Shown one piece after another: positions 1 to 8,077 of a stretch of DNA of 64,000 bases. The notes under the pieces were generated by a model. That model saw only the letters and a program-made list of their open reading frames with translations, ran no database searches and was not told the origin of the DNA. Source of the stretch: Ahrensia sp. (GTDB taxonomy: Bacteria; Pseudomonadota; Alphaproteobacteria; Rhizobiales; Rhizobiaceae); contig JAPPOQ010000005.1 of NCBI GenBank assembly GCA_028817895.1, positions 1-64,000 on the forward strand, in the 5' to 3' direction. Made by a program: the position numbers and the translations under genes. Position 1 is the stretch's first letter. Each line of letters starts with the position of its first letter.

Positions 1-98
1 AATCCTCGCGCGATGCCCAGCATCGCTCTGCGGTATTCTCCTTGCCAGATCGAAAAATCCATCCCATCAACCTGCTTCAATCGGGGCGAGACTTGCTC
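1..98. repeat. Partial copy (right half) of a dispersed intergenic repeat
   Basis: Bases 1-98 match 41393-41490 with only six mismatches by my count. The segment contains a small palindrome (GCGATG CCC AGCATCGC-like, near base 10-26) and ends in the sequence that forms the right terminal inverted repeat of the full element at 41178-41493. The match stops abruptly at about base 98, where MaoC-like coding sequence begins. The copy continues off the left edge of the window, so its full length cannot be judged. Confidence 0.8.
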
Positions 99-100
99 AA

Positions 101-436
101 ACCGGCGACCGTTTCGAAATTCACATGGAACGCGATGCTGCTCGCAAGCATGGGTTTGGAGACCGCATTGCTCATGGTCTGCTGGTGCTCTCCATTGTTG
201 ATGGATTGAAGAACCAGACACCGGCGCAGTTCAAGGCGCGCGCATCACTCGGTTGGGACTGGACCTTCCGTGCCCCGGTTTTGGCCGGTGACACCATTGG
301 CGGCACGATCACGGTTCACCAAAAGCTTGAAACGCCAAAAGAAGATCAGGGGGTCCTCTTGCTCGATTTTGACATCAACAACCAGCGCGAAGAGACCGTT
401 CAGCAGGGAAGCAACAAGCTGCTTGTCTATCGATAA
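101..436 (+). pseudogene. MaoC-like dehydratase, 5'-truncated remnant
   Basis: The translated segment resembles the C-terminal two thirds of a MaoC-family (R)-specific enoyl-CoA hydratase. It starts at TGDRFEIH (the region of the family's Asp/His active site), followed by HGFGDRIAHG and a hot-dog-fold beta region to a TAA stop at 434-436. Full-length family members are about 145-160 residues; roughly the first 40-50 are missing here. Upstream the reading frame stays open but passes into the dispersed repeat (1-98), so the native N-terminus has been replaced. An ATG at 125 could start a 103-residue product, which would lack the front of the active-site segment. I read it as a gene remnant. If the real gene continues off the left edge, it would have to encode the repeat in frame, which seems unlikely. 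Confidence 0.6.
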
Positions 437-563
437 ATGTGACCGACCTCTGCCGCGATCAGGGCGGTGACGGCGAGATGGTTTGGCAGGCAAGGCTGGC
501 AGACAGTCCAATTCGAGGACTCCGGCATCAGTTTCGTGCTTGCGTGATCGTCGGATGTTAATT

Positions 564-579
564 AACTAATTGGTTACTT
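564..579. promoter_or_regulatory. Putative operator, upstream of aldo/keto reductase
   Basis: AACTAATTGGTTACTT is an imperfect 16-bp palindrome (AASTAAYYRRTTASTT). Related sequences occur at 10925-10940 (CACTAAATGGTTACTT), 7316-7331 (ending GTTAGTTACTT) and 9777-9795 (AGTAACC-GATC-GGTTAT). All four lie in promoter regions of one catabolic locus that also encodes a TetR regulator. Binding is inferred from recurrence and symmetry only. Confidence 0.55.
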
Positions 580-649
580 TGTTGTTCGGATCGGCCTGCC
601 TGCCTTGGGTGGCAACGCCACGCGAACATGCGTTGGAGGAGAACTCGAA

Positions 650-1468
650 ATGTCCATTTACTATACCAAGACCTTTCAGCGCGCTTTTGGGACATTTCCG
701 CTGAAGGGCGATGAGTTGCTGGCTTCCATTGAAGCAGCAGCGAAGACCGGGTTTCGCGCTTTTGACACAGCGCAAATGTATGAGAATGAAGCAACGACCG
801 GTGAAGGATTGGCCAATACCGGCATTCCACGAGACGAACTTTGCATCACCACAAAAGTCAACATTGAGAATTTCTCGAGCGAAGCTTTCCCTCCCAGTGT
901 GGAGAAAAGCCTTAAAGACCTGCGCATCGACTATGTCGACGTGCTTCTTCTGCATTGGCCACCCGCCGATGGTCATATCGCTCCTTCCTTACGGATGTTG
1001 GAAGATGCCCTGAAGCGCGGTCTGACACGCAATATTGGCATCTCCAATTACACGGTGGCGATGATGCGGGAGGCTGTTGAAATCGTTGATGCTCCGTTGG
1101 TGACAAACCAAGTTGAGTTTCACCCGCTGCTCAATCAGGACAGACTGATGGCTGGCGCAAATGAAGTTGGCATTCCGCTGTCTGCCTACTGTTCGGTTGC
1201 GCGTGGCGAGGTGTTCAAGGAGCCGACTTTCGCTGAAATCGGTGATACCTATGGAAAGAGTGCCGGGCAGGTCGTGCTGCGCTGGATCCTGCAAAAGGGT
1301 GTGAGCGTCAATGTGATGTCAACAAATCCGGCCAACATCCAATCGAATTTCGACATTATGGACTTTACGTTGAGCAATGTGGACATGGCTCGAATCGATG
1401 CCCTTACGCACCGCAACTATCGAATCGTCGGCAGGGATCTCGTACCCTTCGCGCCAGATTTCGACTGA
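650..1468 (+). CDS. Aldo/keto reductase
   Basis: A 272-residue NAD(P)H-dependent carbonyl reductase of the AKR superfamily (TIM barrel), close in length to the 2,5-diketo-D-gluconate reductase branch. The catalytic tetrad is visible: Asp39 and Tyr44 in FDTAQMYENE, Lys69 in TTKVN and His102 in LLLHWPP. The start at 650 is preceded by a GGAGGAG ribosome-binding site; an upstream in-frame TTG at 605 is less likely. An operator-like palindrome lies at 564-579. The 3' end overlaps the convergent zinc dehydrogenase gene by 52 bp. With the ABC importer and the dehydrogenase it probably interconverts a sugar, polyol or keto acid, but the substrate cannot be read from sequence. Confidence 0.9.
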   Translation: MSIYYTKTFQRAFGTFPLKGDELLASIEAAAKTGFRAFDTAQMYENEATTGEGLANTGIPRDELCITTKVNIENFSSEAFPPSVEKSLKDLRIDYVDVLLLHWPPADGHIAPSLRMLEDALKRGLTRNIGISNYTVAMMREAVEIVDAPLVTNQVEFHPLLNQDRLMAGANEVGIPLSAYCSVARGEVFKEPTFAEIGDTYGKSAGQVVLRWILQKGVSVNVMSTNPANIQSNFDIMDFTLSNVDMARIDALTHRNYRIVGRDLVPFAPDFD

Positions 1469-2514
1469 GCCGATCTGGCTCCAACCGACATCACGATCTG
1501 CGTTTTGAGATCGGCCGGTCGATCCGTGAACGTGTCGAAAGCCAGTTGAATGTCTTCCAATGCGTAGTCGGCGCCGGTGAATGGAGAAGTGTCGATCCGT
1601 CCATGGGTCAGCATGGTGAGAGAGTCATGCATATCCTCGCCCATGCCTGCCACTGATCCCTTGAGCGAATTCTCCCGAAGGATCGTGTCGAGAATATCAA
1701 CCTCCAAAAACTCCTGTGGCCCCGTCAAACCAAACACGGCAATGTGGCCTCCCTTGCGGATCAGCGTTTGGGCAAGTGCGTAGAGGTCTCGCTTGCCGAC
1801 ACTCTCAATAACGATGTCGGCACCTCGGCCATCGGTGTGTTCCAGCACCGCATCGCGAAGATTGCCAATATCCGAGACCGCAACATCCGCACCGCAGCGT
1901 CTCGCCATGGCCGCACGCTCTTGGCTGATGTCGGCAACGATGATCGGAGCCGCTCCAATTGTGCGCAAAAGCTGGACGTGAAGATTACCGATCGGCCCCG
2001 CACCCAGCACCACAACGGATTGAGCAAAAGTGACCTTGGCCTTTCTTGCAGCGCGGACAACGCATGCCAGCGGTTCGGTCAGCGCCAGCACTTGCGCGTC
2101 TACATGACTTGGAGCCAGAATGACCAAGTGCGCAGGCACGCTGATGTAGTCGGCAAAGCCACCATTAATGGTAATGCCAAATTGCTCCATCTGCGGGCAG
2201 TTGAGAATTTCGTTGCGCCGACACCAATAGCAACGGCCACAACCAATGTTGGTGTCGATCACCACCGGTTGGCCGATGGTCAAATCGGTTACATCGCGCC
2301 CAACTTCAGCAACCGTTCCGGTAAACTCGTGACCGGGAATCAAAGGCAGTTTGTCGGCCGAATAATGGCCATTGAAGATGTGGATGTCGGTGCCGCAAAT
2401 TCCGCAGCGTTTGATCTTGATGAGTGCTTCATTTGCGGCCGGCTCCGGTATGGGCAGTTTGCGCAGTTCAAACCGACCGGGTTCCACCAGGATCGCTGCA
2501 CGCATGTCTCCCAT
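1417..2514 (-). CDS. Zinc-dependent medium-chain alcohol/polyol dehydrogenase
   Basis: A 365-residue MDR-superfamily dehydrogenase of the sorbitol/threonine dehydrogenase type, oxidising a secondary alcohol with NAD(P). Catalytic zinc ligands are indicated by CGICGTD (Cys40) and GHE (His62/Glu63). The structural zinc loop has Cys92, Cys95, Cys98 and Cys106. The Rossmann motif VLGAGPIGN follows at about residue 170. The ATG at 2514 has a GGAGGG site just upstream; a GTG one codon earlier is also possible. It is the last gene of the transporter operon, 11 bp after the permease, so its substrate is probably the imported sugar, polyol or a derivative. The C-terminal tail (about 20 residues, rich in Ser/Arg) extends into the convergent AKR gene. 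Confidence 0.92.
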   Translation of the reverse strand: MGDMRAAILVEPGRFELRKLPIPEPAANEALIKIKRCGICGTDIHIFNGHYSADKLPLIPGHEFTGTVAEVGRDVTDLTIGQPVVIDTNIGCGRCYWCRRNEILNCPQMEQFGITINGGFADYISVPAHLVILAPSHVDAQVLALTEPLACVVRAARKAKVTFAQSVVVLGAGPIGNLHVQLLRTIGAAPIIVADISQERAAMARRCGADVAVSDIGNLRDAVLEHTDGRGADIVIESVGKRDLYALAQTLIRKGGHIAVFGLTGPQEFLEVDILDTILRENSLKGSVAGMGEDMHDSLTMLTHGRIDTSPFTGADYALEDIQLAFDTFTDRPADLKTQIVMSVGARSAQSKSGAKGTRSLPTIR

Positions 2515-2525
2515 CACACCCTCCG

Positions 2526-3467
2526 TTACTTGACGATCCGAAGCTTGGTGCGATCAATTGTCAGGCCGATCGCAATGATCAGGATAATGCCGAAAATCAT
2601 CTGCTGCTGCGTGGCTGCGACTTCGAGATAGACCATGGCCGCCCGGATCACCATGACGATCAGTGTTCCGATGGCTGTGTTAAGAACGCCTCCAACGCCG
2701 CCAGTCAAGGGCGTACCACCGACAAGCACCGCCACGATGGCAAGCAGTAGAAATCCGTTGGCCAAATTGGCGTCACCGCCTGAAAGCTTGACGGAGAAGA
2801 TGAGCCCGGCGATGCCCGCAAAACCGCCTGAAATGGCAAAAGCCAGAATCTTGATGCGGTTGACATTGAGCCCGGAAGCAACGGCTGCCAGTTCGCCGGC
2901 TCCCACCGCCTTCAGAGAACGCCCAAAGCTGGTTCGCGTCTGCAGAAACCAGGCGAGCAGAAGCAAAACCGCAGCAATGATCAGTTCATGGGGAACGCCT
3001 GCCGTGTTATCAAACATCCAGCCGAAGCTCGCATTGCGCAATTCGGCATCCATGTAGAGTGCGCGCTGGCCGGACAGGTATTTTGCCACAGAGAGGGCGA
3101 CAAAGCCCATCGCCAGGGTCGATACGAATGACGGTACGTAAAGCCGTGTCGTGGCATAGCCAGATATGGCACCGATCAGAAACCCGGCCGCAATACATAT
3201 GACCGCAACGGCGATGCCAAATTGGGCAAGGTAGACCGTGGCAATCACCGTAACCATGTTGGCCAGCTGCTGAACGGAAAGGTCAATGCCACCGATGTAG
3301 ATGGCGAATGTCATGCCCAGCGCCATGATAAACAGCGGCACAACATCTGCGGTCAGTGAAACCAGGCCAGCGGGGTTGAAGAAGCTGGGATTGGCGATGC
3401 CCACCAATGTACCAAGCACGATCAGAGTAATCCAGGGAAAGTGAGGTTTGATGCGTTCCATCGACAT
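2526..3467 (-). CDS. ABC sugar-type importer permease (RbsC family)
   Basis: An inner-membrane permease of the BPD_transp_2 family, 313 residues with about eight to ten hydrophobic segments. The conserved loop NPSFFNPAGL lies near the N-terminus and the family motif IGGIDLS at about residues 60-66. The ATG at 3467 has GGGAGG six bases upstream; an in-frame GTG at 3473 overlaps this site and is less likely. It lies 11 bp downstream of the ATPase gene and would pair with the second permease (4991-5956) as a heterodimer. This two-permease layout is seen in CUT2-class sugar importers. Confidence 0.93.
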   Translation of the reverse strand: MSMERIKPHFPWITLIVLGTLVGIANPSFFNPAGLVSLTADVVPLFIMALGMTFAIYIGGIDLSVQQLANMVTVIATVYLAQFGIAVAVICIAAGFLIGAISGYATTRLYVPSFVSTLAMGFVALSVAKYLSGQRALYMDAELRNASFGWMFDNTAGVPHELIIAAVLLLLAWFLQTRTSFGRSLKAVGAGELAAVASGLNVNRIKILAFAISGGFAGIAGLIFSVKLSGGDANLANGFLLLAIVAVLVGGTPLTGGVGGVLNTAIGTLIVMVIRAAMVYLEVAATQQQMIFGIILIIAIGLTIDRTKLRIVK

Positions 3468-3478
3468 TTTCACCTCCC

Positions 3479-4984
3479 TTAGATCATGTGATGCAAGAGA
3501 TCGTACAAGGACGGCTTCTGCGTCAGAAAACCATCAAAGCGCTGCTGAGCTACGCCATCTTTCAAAACGATGATGGTGTGTGCCAGGCCGATCGCTTCTT
3601 CAAGCGTGTCAGCAACCAAAATAATGCCGACGCCAGCGTCCGACATTTCGCGGATCATGTCATAGACATCTTCCTTCGCGCCGATATCGAGGCCGCGCGT
3701 CGGGTGATCCAGCAGCAGAATGTCGGACCCGCCGGAGCGCCATTTGGCCAGAACAACCTTTTGCTGATTGCCTCCAGACAACCCGCCGCAATCCTTGTGT
3801 TCCGAAGGGGTCTTTATCGCCAGACGTTCGATCCATTGGCGCGCTGTAGCCCGCTCCCCGGAAACATTCAGAACGCCTGCTCTCGAATAATTTCCAAGCT
3901 GACTGAGCGTCATGTTTTCAAAGACGTTCATTCCCGCGACAATGCCTTCAACCTTCCTTTCCCGTGGCGTGTAGCCAATGCCCGCAGCGACGGCGGCTTG
4001 CGGCGAGAAGCGAGCGACGGGTTTGCCCCGGACGCTCAGCTGTCCCGAAGTCGGATGCTCCATTCCAAAGATTGTGCGCAGAATGGCCTCACGACCGGAC
4101 CCCTCCGTGCCCACAAGGCAAAGCACTTCACCGGCATGCAAATCGAACGACACGTTCGAGAATCTGCCGCTGACCGAGACATCTTCAAGGCTGAGCAACG
4201 GTGCCTGATCGCTATAGGCTTTCTGCAACTGCTCGCGATAATATTCCTTGTCAATTTCGCGGCCGACCATCTTGTGCTGAATGGCATCAATGTCTGCCAC
4301 GTCGCGCGAAACGACATCCACCACTTCTCCGTCCTTCATCACATAGATGCGGTCAGAGATCTCCAGCACCTCCTCCATGCGATGCGAAACGAAGATGAAA
4401 GAGGCTCGATTGCGAAGATCGCGCACAATGCTGAAAAGAAGCTCCACCTCTTCGCGTGCTAGAACCGACGTGGGCTCATCAAGCAGGATTACGAGGTCGC
4501 CATCAACTCTCTCCTCCAACGTGAGCACCTTGGCAAGTTCAACCAATTGACGCTGGGCAAATGACAGGCTGGAGGTGATGGCTGACGGATCGATGGCCAG
4601 CTTGACCTTCGCGAGCTGGGCTTTGGCCGCCTCGGCCATCGCTTTCCAATCGATTATGCCATAGCGGACGAATTGCTGCTCGTAACCGAGGAAAATGTTT
4701 TCCATCACGGTGAGATTGGTGATCAGCGACTGTTCCTGAAAGACCATTCCGATGCCGTGATGCATCGCCTGGCGCGGATTGGAAAAACGAACCGTTTGGC
4801 CGTCGATCTCGATACTGCCTGAATCCGGCTGATAGGCACCGTAGATCACCTTCATCAAGGTTGATTTCCCAGCGCCATTTTCGCCCACCAGGCCGATGAT
4901 CTCACCGCGACCGATGTCGAGGTCGACCGCGCTGAGCGCCTTGACCCCGGGAAACACCTTGTCGATTTTTCTCAGTGCATACAT
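3479..4984 (-). CDS. ABC sugar-type importer ATPase, two NBDs (RbsA/MglA family)
   Basis: A 501-residue protein with two fused nucleotide-binding domains, the usual length for RbsA/XylG/MglA. The first domain has Walker A GENGAGKST (residues 34-42), an LSFAQRQ signature and Walker B LVILLDEPTS. The second has a degenerate P-loop (VGTEGSGRE), signature LSGGNQQKVV and Walker B ILLLDHPTRGLD. In this last motif His replaces the usual catalytic Glu, as is seen in the family. It energises import through the two adjacent permeases. The start lies six bases after the stop of the upstream permease gene, indicating co-transcription. Confidence 0.95.
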   Translation of the reverse strand: MYALRKIDKVFPGVKALSAVDLDIGRGEIIGLVGENGAGKSTLMKVIYGAYQPDSGSIEIDGQTVRFSNPRQAMHHGIGMVFQEQSLITNLTVMENIFLGYEQQFVRYGIIDWKAMAEAAKAQLAKVKLAIDPSAITSSLSFAQRQLVELAKVLTLEERVDGDLVILLDEPTSVLAREEVELLFSIVRDLRNRASFIFVSHRMEEVLEISDRIYVMKDGEVVDVVSRDVADIDAIQHKMVGREIDKEYYREQLQKAYSDQAPLLSLEDVSVSGRFSNVSFDLHAGEVLCLVGTEGSGREAILRTIFGMEHPTSGQLSVRGKPVARFSPQAAVAAGIGYTPRERKVEGIVAGMNVFENMTLSQLGNYSRAGVLNVSGERATARQWIERLAIKTPSEHKDCGGLSGGNQQKVVLAKWRSGGSDILLLDHPTRGLDIGAKEDVYDMIREMSDAGVGIILVADTLEEAIGLAHTIIVLKDGVAQQRFDGFLTQKPSLYDLLHHMI

Positions 4985-4990
4985 GTTCGG

Positions 4991-5956
4991 CTACTTCACG
5001 AAGGCGACAGTCTTGCGGTTTGTCGACAAAACAACCGCGGTAATGACCAAGATGCCGAGAACCGCATCTTGCACGAAGTTTGGTAGGCCGATCACGACCA
5101 TGCCATTGTTGATGACATTGACGATGAGTACGCCGACAAGCGTATTCCAAACGCCACCGATGCCTCCCCACAAGGCAGTACCGCCGACAACCACCGCCGT
5201 GATTGAGACAAACATGAAGTTGTTGCCGGTTGCCGTTTCCGCAATTCCGATCCGGCCCACCGCCAGCAATGCTCCGATGGCGTAGAACATTCCAGCAAGC
5301 ATGAAGGCCAAGGCGCGGACCCGACCGACATTGAGCCCGCTGGAGGTGGCCAGTTCCTCCCCGCCGCCTATGGCATAGAAATTTCGGCCAAGTTTGGTGT
5401 GGCTCTGAATGAACCAGGCCAGCACCAGACAGGCCAGTGCGACATAGACCATGATCGGGAAGTTCAAGAATCGAATGGTCAACAGCGACCGGAACAGCTC
5501 GTCCTCAACCCGAACCCTGTCTCCGCCCGTCAACAAGAGGGCAAAGCCCGTACCCACAAATCCGATCGCCAGCGAGCACATGAAGGACGGTATCTTGAAC
5601 CGCACATGGATGAGGCCGTTCAACAGGCCGACCGCCGCTCCGACCAATAAGGCGAGTGGCAGGGCCAGCCAGGCGAAACTGGCGAGTGTTCCGCCGAGCG
5701 CGATGAATGCGAACGCGAAGATCACGGCGCAGACCGACACTGTGCCTTCCATGGAAAGGTCGATCGAGCCCATGATGATGATGAAGGTGACACCGATGGC
5801 CACCATCAGTGCCGGGGTGGACGCGATGGCGATGCGCGCAGCATTTCGTACCGAAAAGAAACGCGGTTCGATGAGCGCAAAGAGGCAGATCAAAGCGAGC
5901 AAGACGAGCAACGGAGCCCATCGAATGAGATTGTCTCGCGTCAGCCAATTATTCAC
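4991..5956 (-). CDS. ABC sugar-type importer permease (RbsC family)
   Basis: The second permease of the importer, 321 residues with multiple hydrophobic helices and the family motif IMGSIDLSMEG at about residues 61-71. It begins with GTG at 5956, preceded by a G-rich ribosome-binding site. It follows the solute-binding gene after 112 bp, an interval that contains a strong hairpin (5991-6014). It differs clearly in sequence from the other permease, so the pair is an old heterodimer rather than a recent duplication. Confidence 0.93.
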   Translation of the reverse strand: MNNWLTRDNLIRWAPLLVLLALICLFALIEPRFFSVRNAARIAIASTPALMVAIGVTFIIIMGSIDLSMEGTVSVCAVIFAFAFIALGGTLASFAWLALPLALLVGAAVGLLNGLIHVRFKIPSFMCSLAIGFVGTGFALLLTGGDRVRVEDELFRSLLTIRFLNFPIMVYVALACLVLAWFIQSHTKLGRNFYAIGGGEELATSSGLNVGRVRALAFMLAGMFYAIGALLAVGRIGIAETATGNNFMFVSITAVVVGGTALWGGIGGVWNTLVGVLIVNVINNGMVVIGLPNFVQDAVLGILVITAVVLSTNRKTVAFVK

Positions 5957-5990
5957 GAACGCCCCCGAAGATACGCTTTGTCAAATGAAA

Positions 5991-6014
5991 CGGCGCGCAG
6001 GCTGCTGCGCGCCG
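5991..6014 (-). other. Intercistronic hairpin between binding-protein and permease genes
   Basis: CGGCGCGCAG-GCTG-CTGCGCGCCG forms a perfect 10-bp stem with a 4-base loop. It lacks a long T tract on either strand, so it is not a classical intrinsic terminator. Hairpins here commonly stabilise the upstream mRNA and raise binding-protein levels relative to the membrane components; that role is inferred. Confidence 0.6.
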
Positions 6015-6068
6015 CCTCCATATCAGCAGTCCAACCTTGTTGGCACCGCCGACCCCAGGGAGAACCTG

Positions 6069-7181
6069 CTACTTGTACTGGATCTGGCCGTTGGACGGTC
6101 CCCAGAAGTCCTTCCAGTCGTAAGTTGGAACGTTTTCGAGATACTTTGCCTTAAAGTCGGCAGCATCCTGCGGCGTGACCATGATGGTCGGGCCGTAGAA
6201 TTCGCGATGTTCGTTCGGTTCCTCAGACGGTTTGAACGCTCCCGTCGCCGCATGATAGGCCAAGGAGGCTGTAACGCCGCCACCCCAATGCGGGTTGGTG
6301 AAGACTGTTGCCAGGATGCGGCCTTCGCGCACCAGATCAACCGCCTGCGGGTTACCATCATAAGTGACAATCGGAATGTCCATTCCCTCGGCGCGCAGCG
6401 CCTCCAGAACACCGTAGCCAATCGTATCGTTGGCGCAGTGCACACCGCTGATCTCGTCACCATAGCGTGTGATGAAGGATGACATGATCTGATTGGCTTT
6501 CTGCGTATCCCAGTCAGCCGGCTGCGCATCAAGCAACTCCACATCCGGATAGTCCTTCAGTGCGTTTTTCAAACCCTGCAAGCGTTCGATGGCCGGGTTG
6601 TTGGAGGCGATGCCACCGAGATGGACGACGCCGCCCTTGCCACCGATGGCGTCCAGCAGGATGCGCGCCGTTTGCTCGGCGGGCTTTTCGTCAGACCACG
6701 TCATGTGAGAGACGTAGTTGTCACCAAAGTCCCATGGGTGGAGATCGTCCGTCTTGTTCCAGATGGTCGACACATAACCACCTGCGGCTGCCACGGCTTC
6801 GACCACCGGACGGCAGTTGGGTGCATCATTGGTGTCGATTGCGAGCGCGACTTTGCCACTCTCTTTTGCCATCAATGCCTTGACGTCAGCGAGTGACTTC
6901 TCAGAAGAGCCTTCATTGATCAGGTGGACAAGCGCATCTTTTGATTTCCCGAGGCTCTCCACAAAAGCCTCGCCGCCAGACACAATCTCGTTCCAATAAG
7001 GGTTGGTGCGGTTGCGATAGCTCCAAGCAATGGCAGGATCGTCATGGGTTGCCGCCTGAACCGGTGAAGGGCCGAACATCTTCAGCGCGGCTGCGCCGGA
7101 AATGCCATAGGCAGAGGCGAGTAGGAAGTTGCGTCTGCTGACCTTCTCCCGCTCGATGAAATCCTTGATGAAAGTAGACAT
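6069..7181 (-). CDS. ABC importer substrate-binding protein, Tat-exported
   Basis: A 370-residue periplasmic binding protein of the Peripla_BP_4 (ribose/galactose type) class and the first gene of the importer operon. The start at 7181 is chosen because a GGGAGG site precedes it and the next 35 residues form a twin-arginine signal: SRRNFL at residues 15-20, then a hydrophobic stretch and cleavage near VQA. A longer in-frame extension to 7301 would bury this signal. The mature region contains the fold's hinge segments (for example TNPYWNE near the start and CANDTIGYGVLEA later). Tat export of a sugar-binding protein is less common than Sec export. The ligand is unknown; context suggests a sugar, polyol or lactam-like compound. 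Confidence 0.92.
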   Translation of the reverse strand: MSTFIKDFIEREKVSRRNFLLASAYGISGAAALKMFGPSPVQAATHDDPAIAWSYRNRTNPYWNEIVSGGEAFVESLGKSKDALVHLINEGSSEKSLADVKALMAKESGKVALAIDTNDAPNCRPVVEAVAAAGGYVSTIWNKTDDLHPWDFGDNYVSHMTWSDEKPAEQTARILLDAIGGKGGVVHLGGIASNNPAIERLQGLKNALKDYPDVELLDAQPADWDTQKANQIMSSFITRYGDEISGVHCANDTIGYGVLEALRAEGMDIPIVTYDGNPQAVDLVREGRILATVFTNPHWGGGVTASLAYHAATGAFKPSEEPNEHREFYGPTIMVTPQDAADFKAKYLENVPTYDWKDFWGPSNGQIQYK

Positions 7182-7315
7182 GAACCGAAAACCTCCCTTG
7201 GTTGTCTCAGTCGTTGAGGCCTGAATCTTGCGGATTGGGAAGCGTCTTCCGCAACCGCCACCGTTGCACACTGTGCCGATGAGGAGCGCATTCAAGCGCA
7301 TGATGCTAATTAACG

Positions 7316-7331
7316 CAACAGTTAGTTACTT
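7316..7331. promoter_or_regulatory. Putative operator between binding-protein gene and tetR
   Basis: CAACAGTTAGTTACTT ends in the same GTTACTT half-site found at 564-579 and 10925-10940; the left half is weaker. It lies in the 252-bp divergent region between the importer operon (minus strand) and the TetR gene (plus strand), so one bound repressor could control both. Confidence 0.45.
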
Positions 7332-7433
7332 GTTTTGACGATGACTGACGGGCTTTCCCATCTGCGACCGCAATGGGTTTTGACGACGCGCGTCGCGTTT
7401 GCTTTATGAGGCGGTGAGGTTCAGGAGACTCTC

Positions 7434-8072
7434 GTGACTGCGCAGACACAAAAGCCAAAGATCAGGGATGCCGAAGCCACACGAGCCCGGATACTGGCGG
7501 CTGCAAAGGTGGAGTTCGCTCGCTTCGGATTGGGTGGCGCCAGAGTGGACACCATTGCGGAGAATTCCGGCGCCAATAAGCGGATGATCTATCACTATTT
7601 TGACAGCAAGGAGAACCTGTTTCGCGAAGTGCTGGAAGCCGCCTATGTTGATATTCGCTCAGCCGAGCAGGCGCTTGATCTCGACGCGCTCGCGCCGCGC
7701 GATGCGCTTGAAAAGTGGATCCGCTTCACCTGGGACTATTATCTCGCCAATCCGGAGTTCATCACTCTGGTGAACAGCGAAAATCTGCACAGGGCCAAGC
7801 ATCTTGAGGACAGTCAGGCCATCCGAGTGATATCACGTCGCTTCGTCGCCAGCACCAAGGACCTGCTGGATCGCGGGGTGGATGATGGTGTTTTCCGTAG
7901 TGACATTGACCCCGTTCAGCTCAACATCACAATCGCGGCGATTGGCTACTACTACTTGACCAATCGTTTCACCGGCTCGATCGTATTTGAGCGCGATTTC
8001 ATGACGCCGGAAGCGCTGGAAGAGCGATTGGCCTTCAACATTGAAACCATCATGCGGCTGGTTTGCGTTTAA
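7434..8072 (+). CDS. TetR-family transcriptional regulator
   Basis: A 212-residue repressor-type regulator. The N-terminal TetR helix-turn-helix spans about residues 10-60, with the recognition segment IAENSGANKRMIYHYF. The rest is an all-helical ligand-binding/dimerisation domain typical of the family. It starts with GTG at 7434 after a CAGGAGA site. It is divergent from the importer operon and convergent with the GMC gene, whose stop lies six bases away. The four related operator-like palindromes around this locus are its most likely targets, including its own promoter region. The inducer is unknown. Confidence 0.92.
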   Translation: MTAQTQKPKIRDAEATRARILAAAKVEFARFGLGGARVDTIAENSGANKRMIYHYFDSKENLFREVLEAAYVDIRSAEQALDLDALAPRDALEKWIRFTWDYYLANPEFITLVNSENLHRAKHLEDSQAIRVISRRFVASTKDLLDRGVDDGVFRSDIDPVQLNITIAAIGYYYLTNRFTGSIVFERDFMTPEALEERLAFNIETIMRLVCV

Positions 8073-8077
8073 GCGGA

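Noticed and set aside
13-201. 62-codon frame across the left-edge repeat
   Set aside because: It runs through the repeat and then into the MaoC remnant in the wrong frame; a similar frame at 41240-41527 simply reflects the shared repeat.
1744-2631. 295-codon plus-strand frame
   Set aside because: It is antisense to the zinc dehydrogenase gene, which has all family motifs; the translation has no recognisable features.
3488-4462. 324-codon plus-strand frame
   Set aside because: Antisense to the ABC ATPase and without domain features; a product of GC-rich codon bias.
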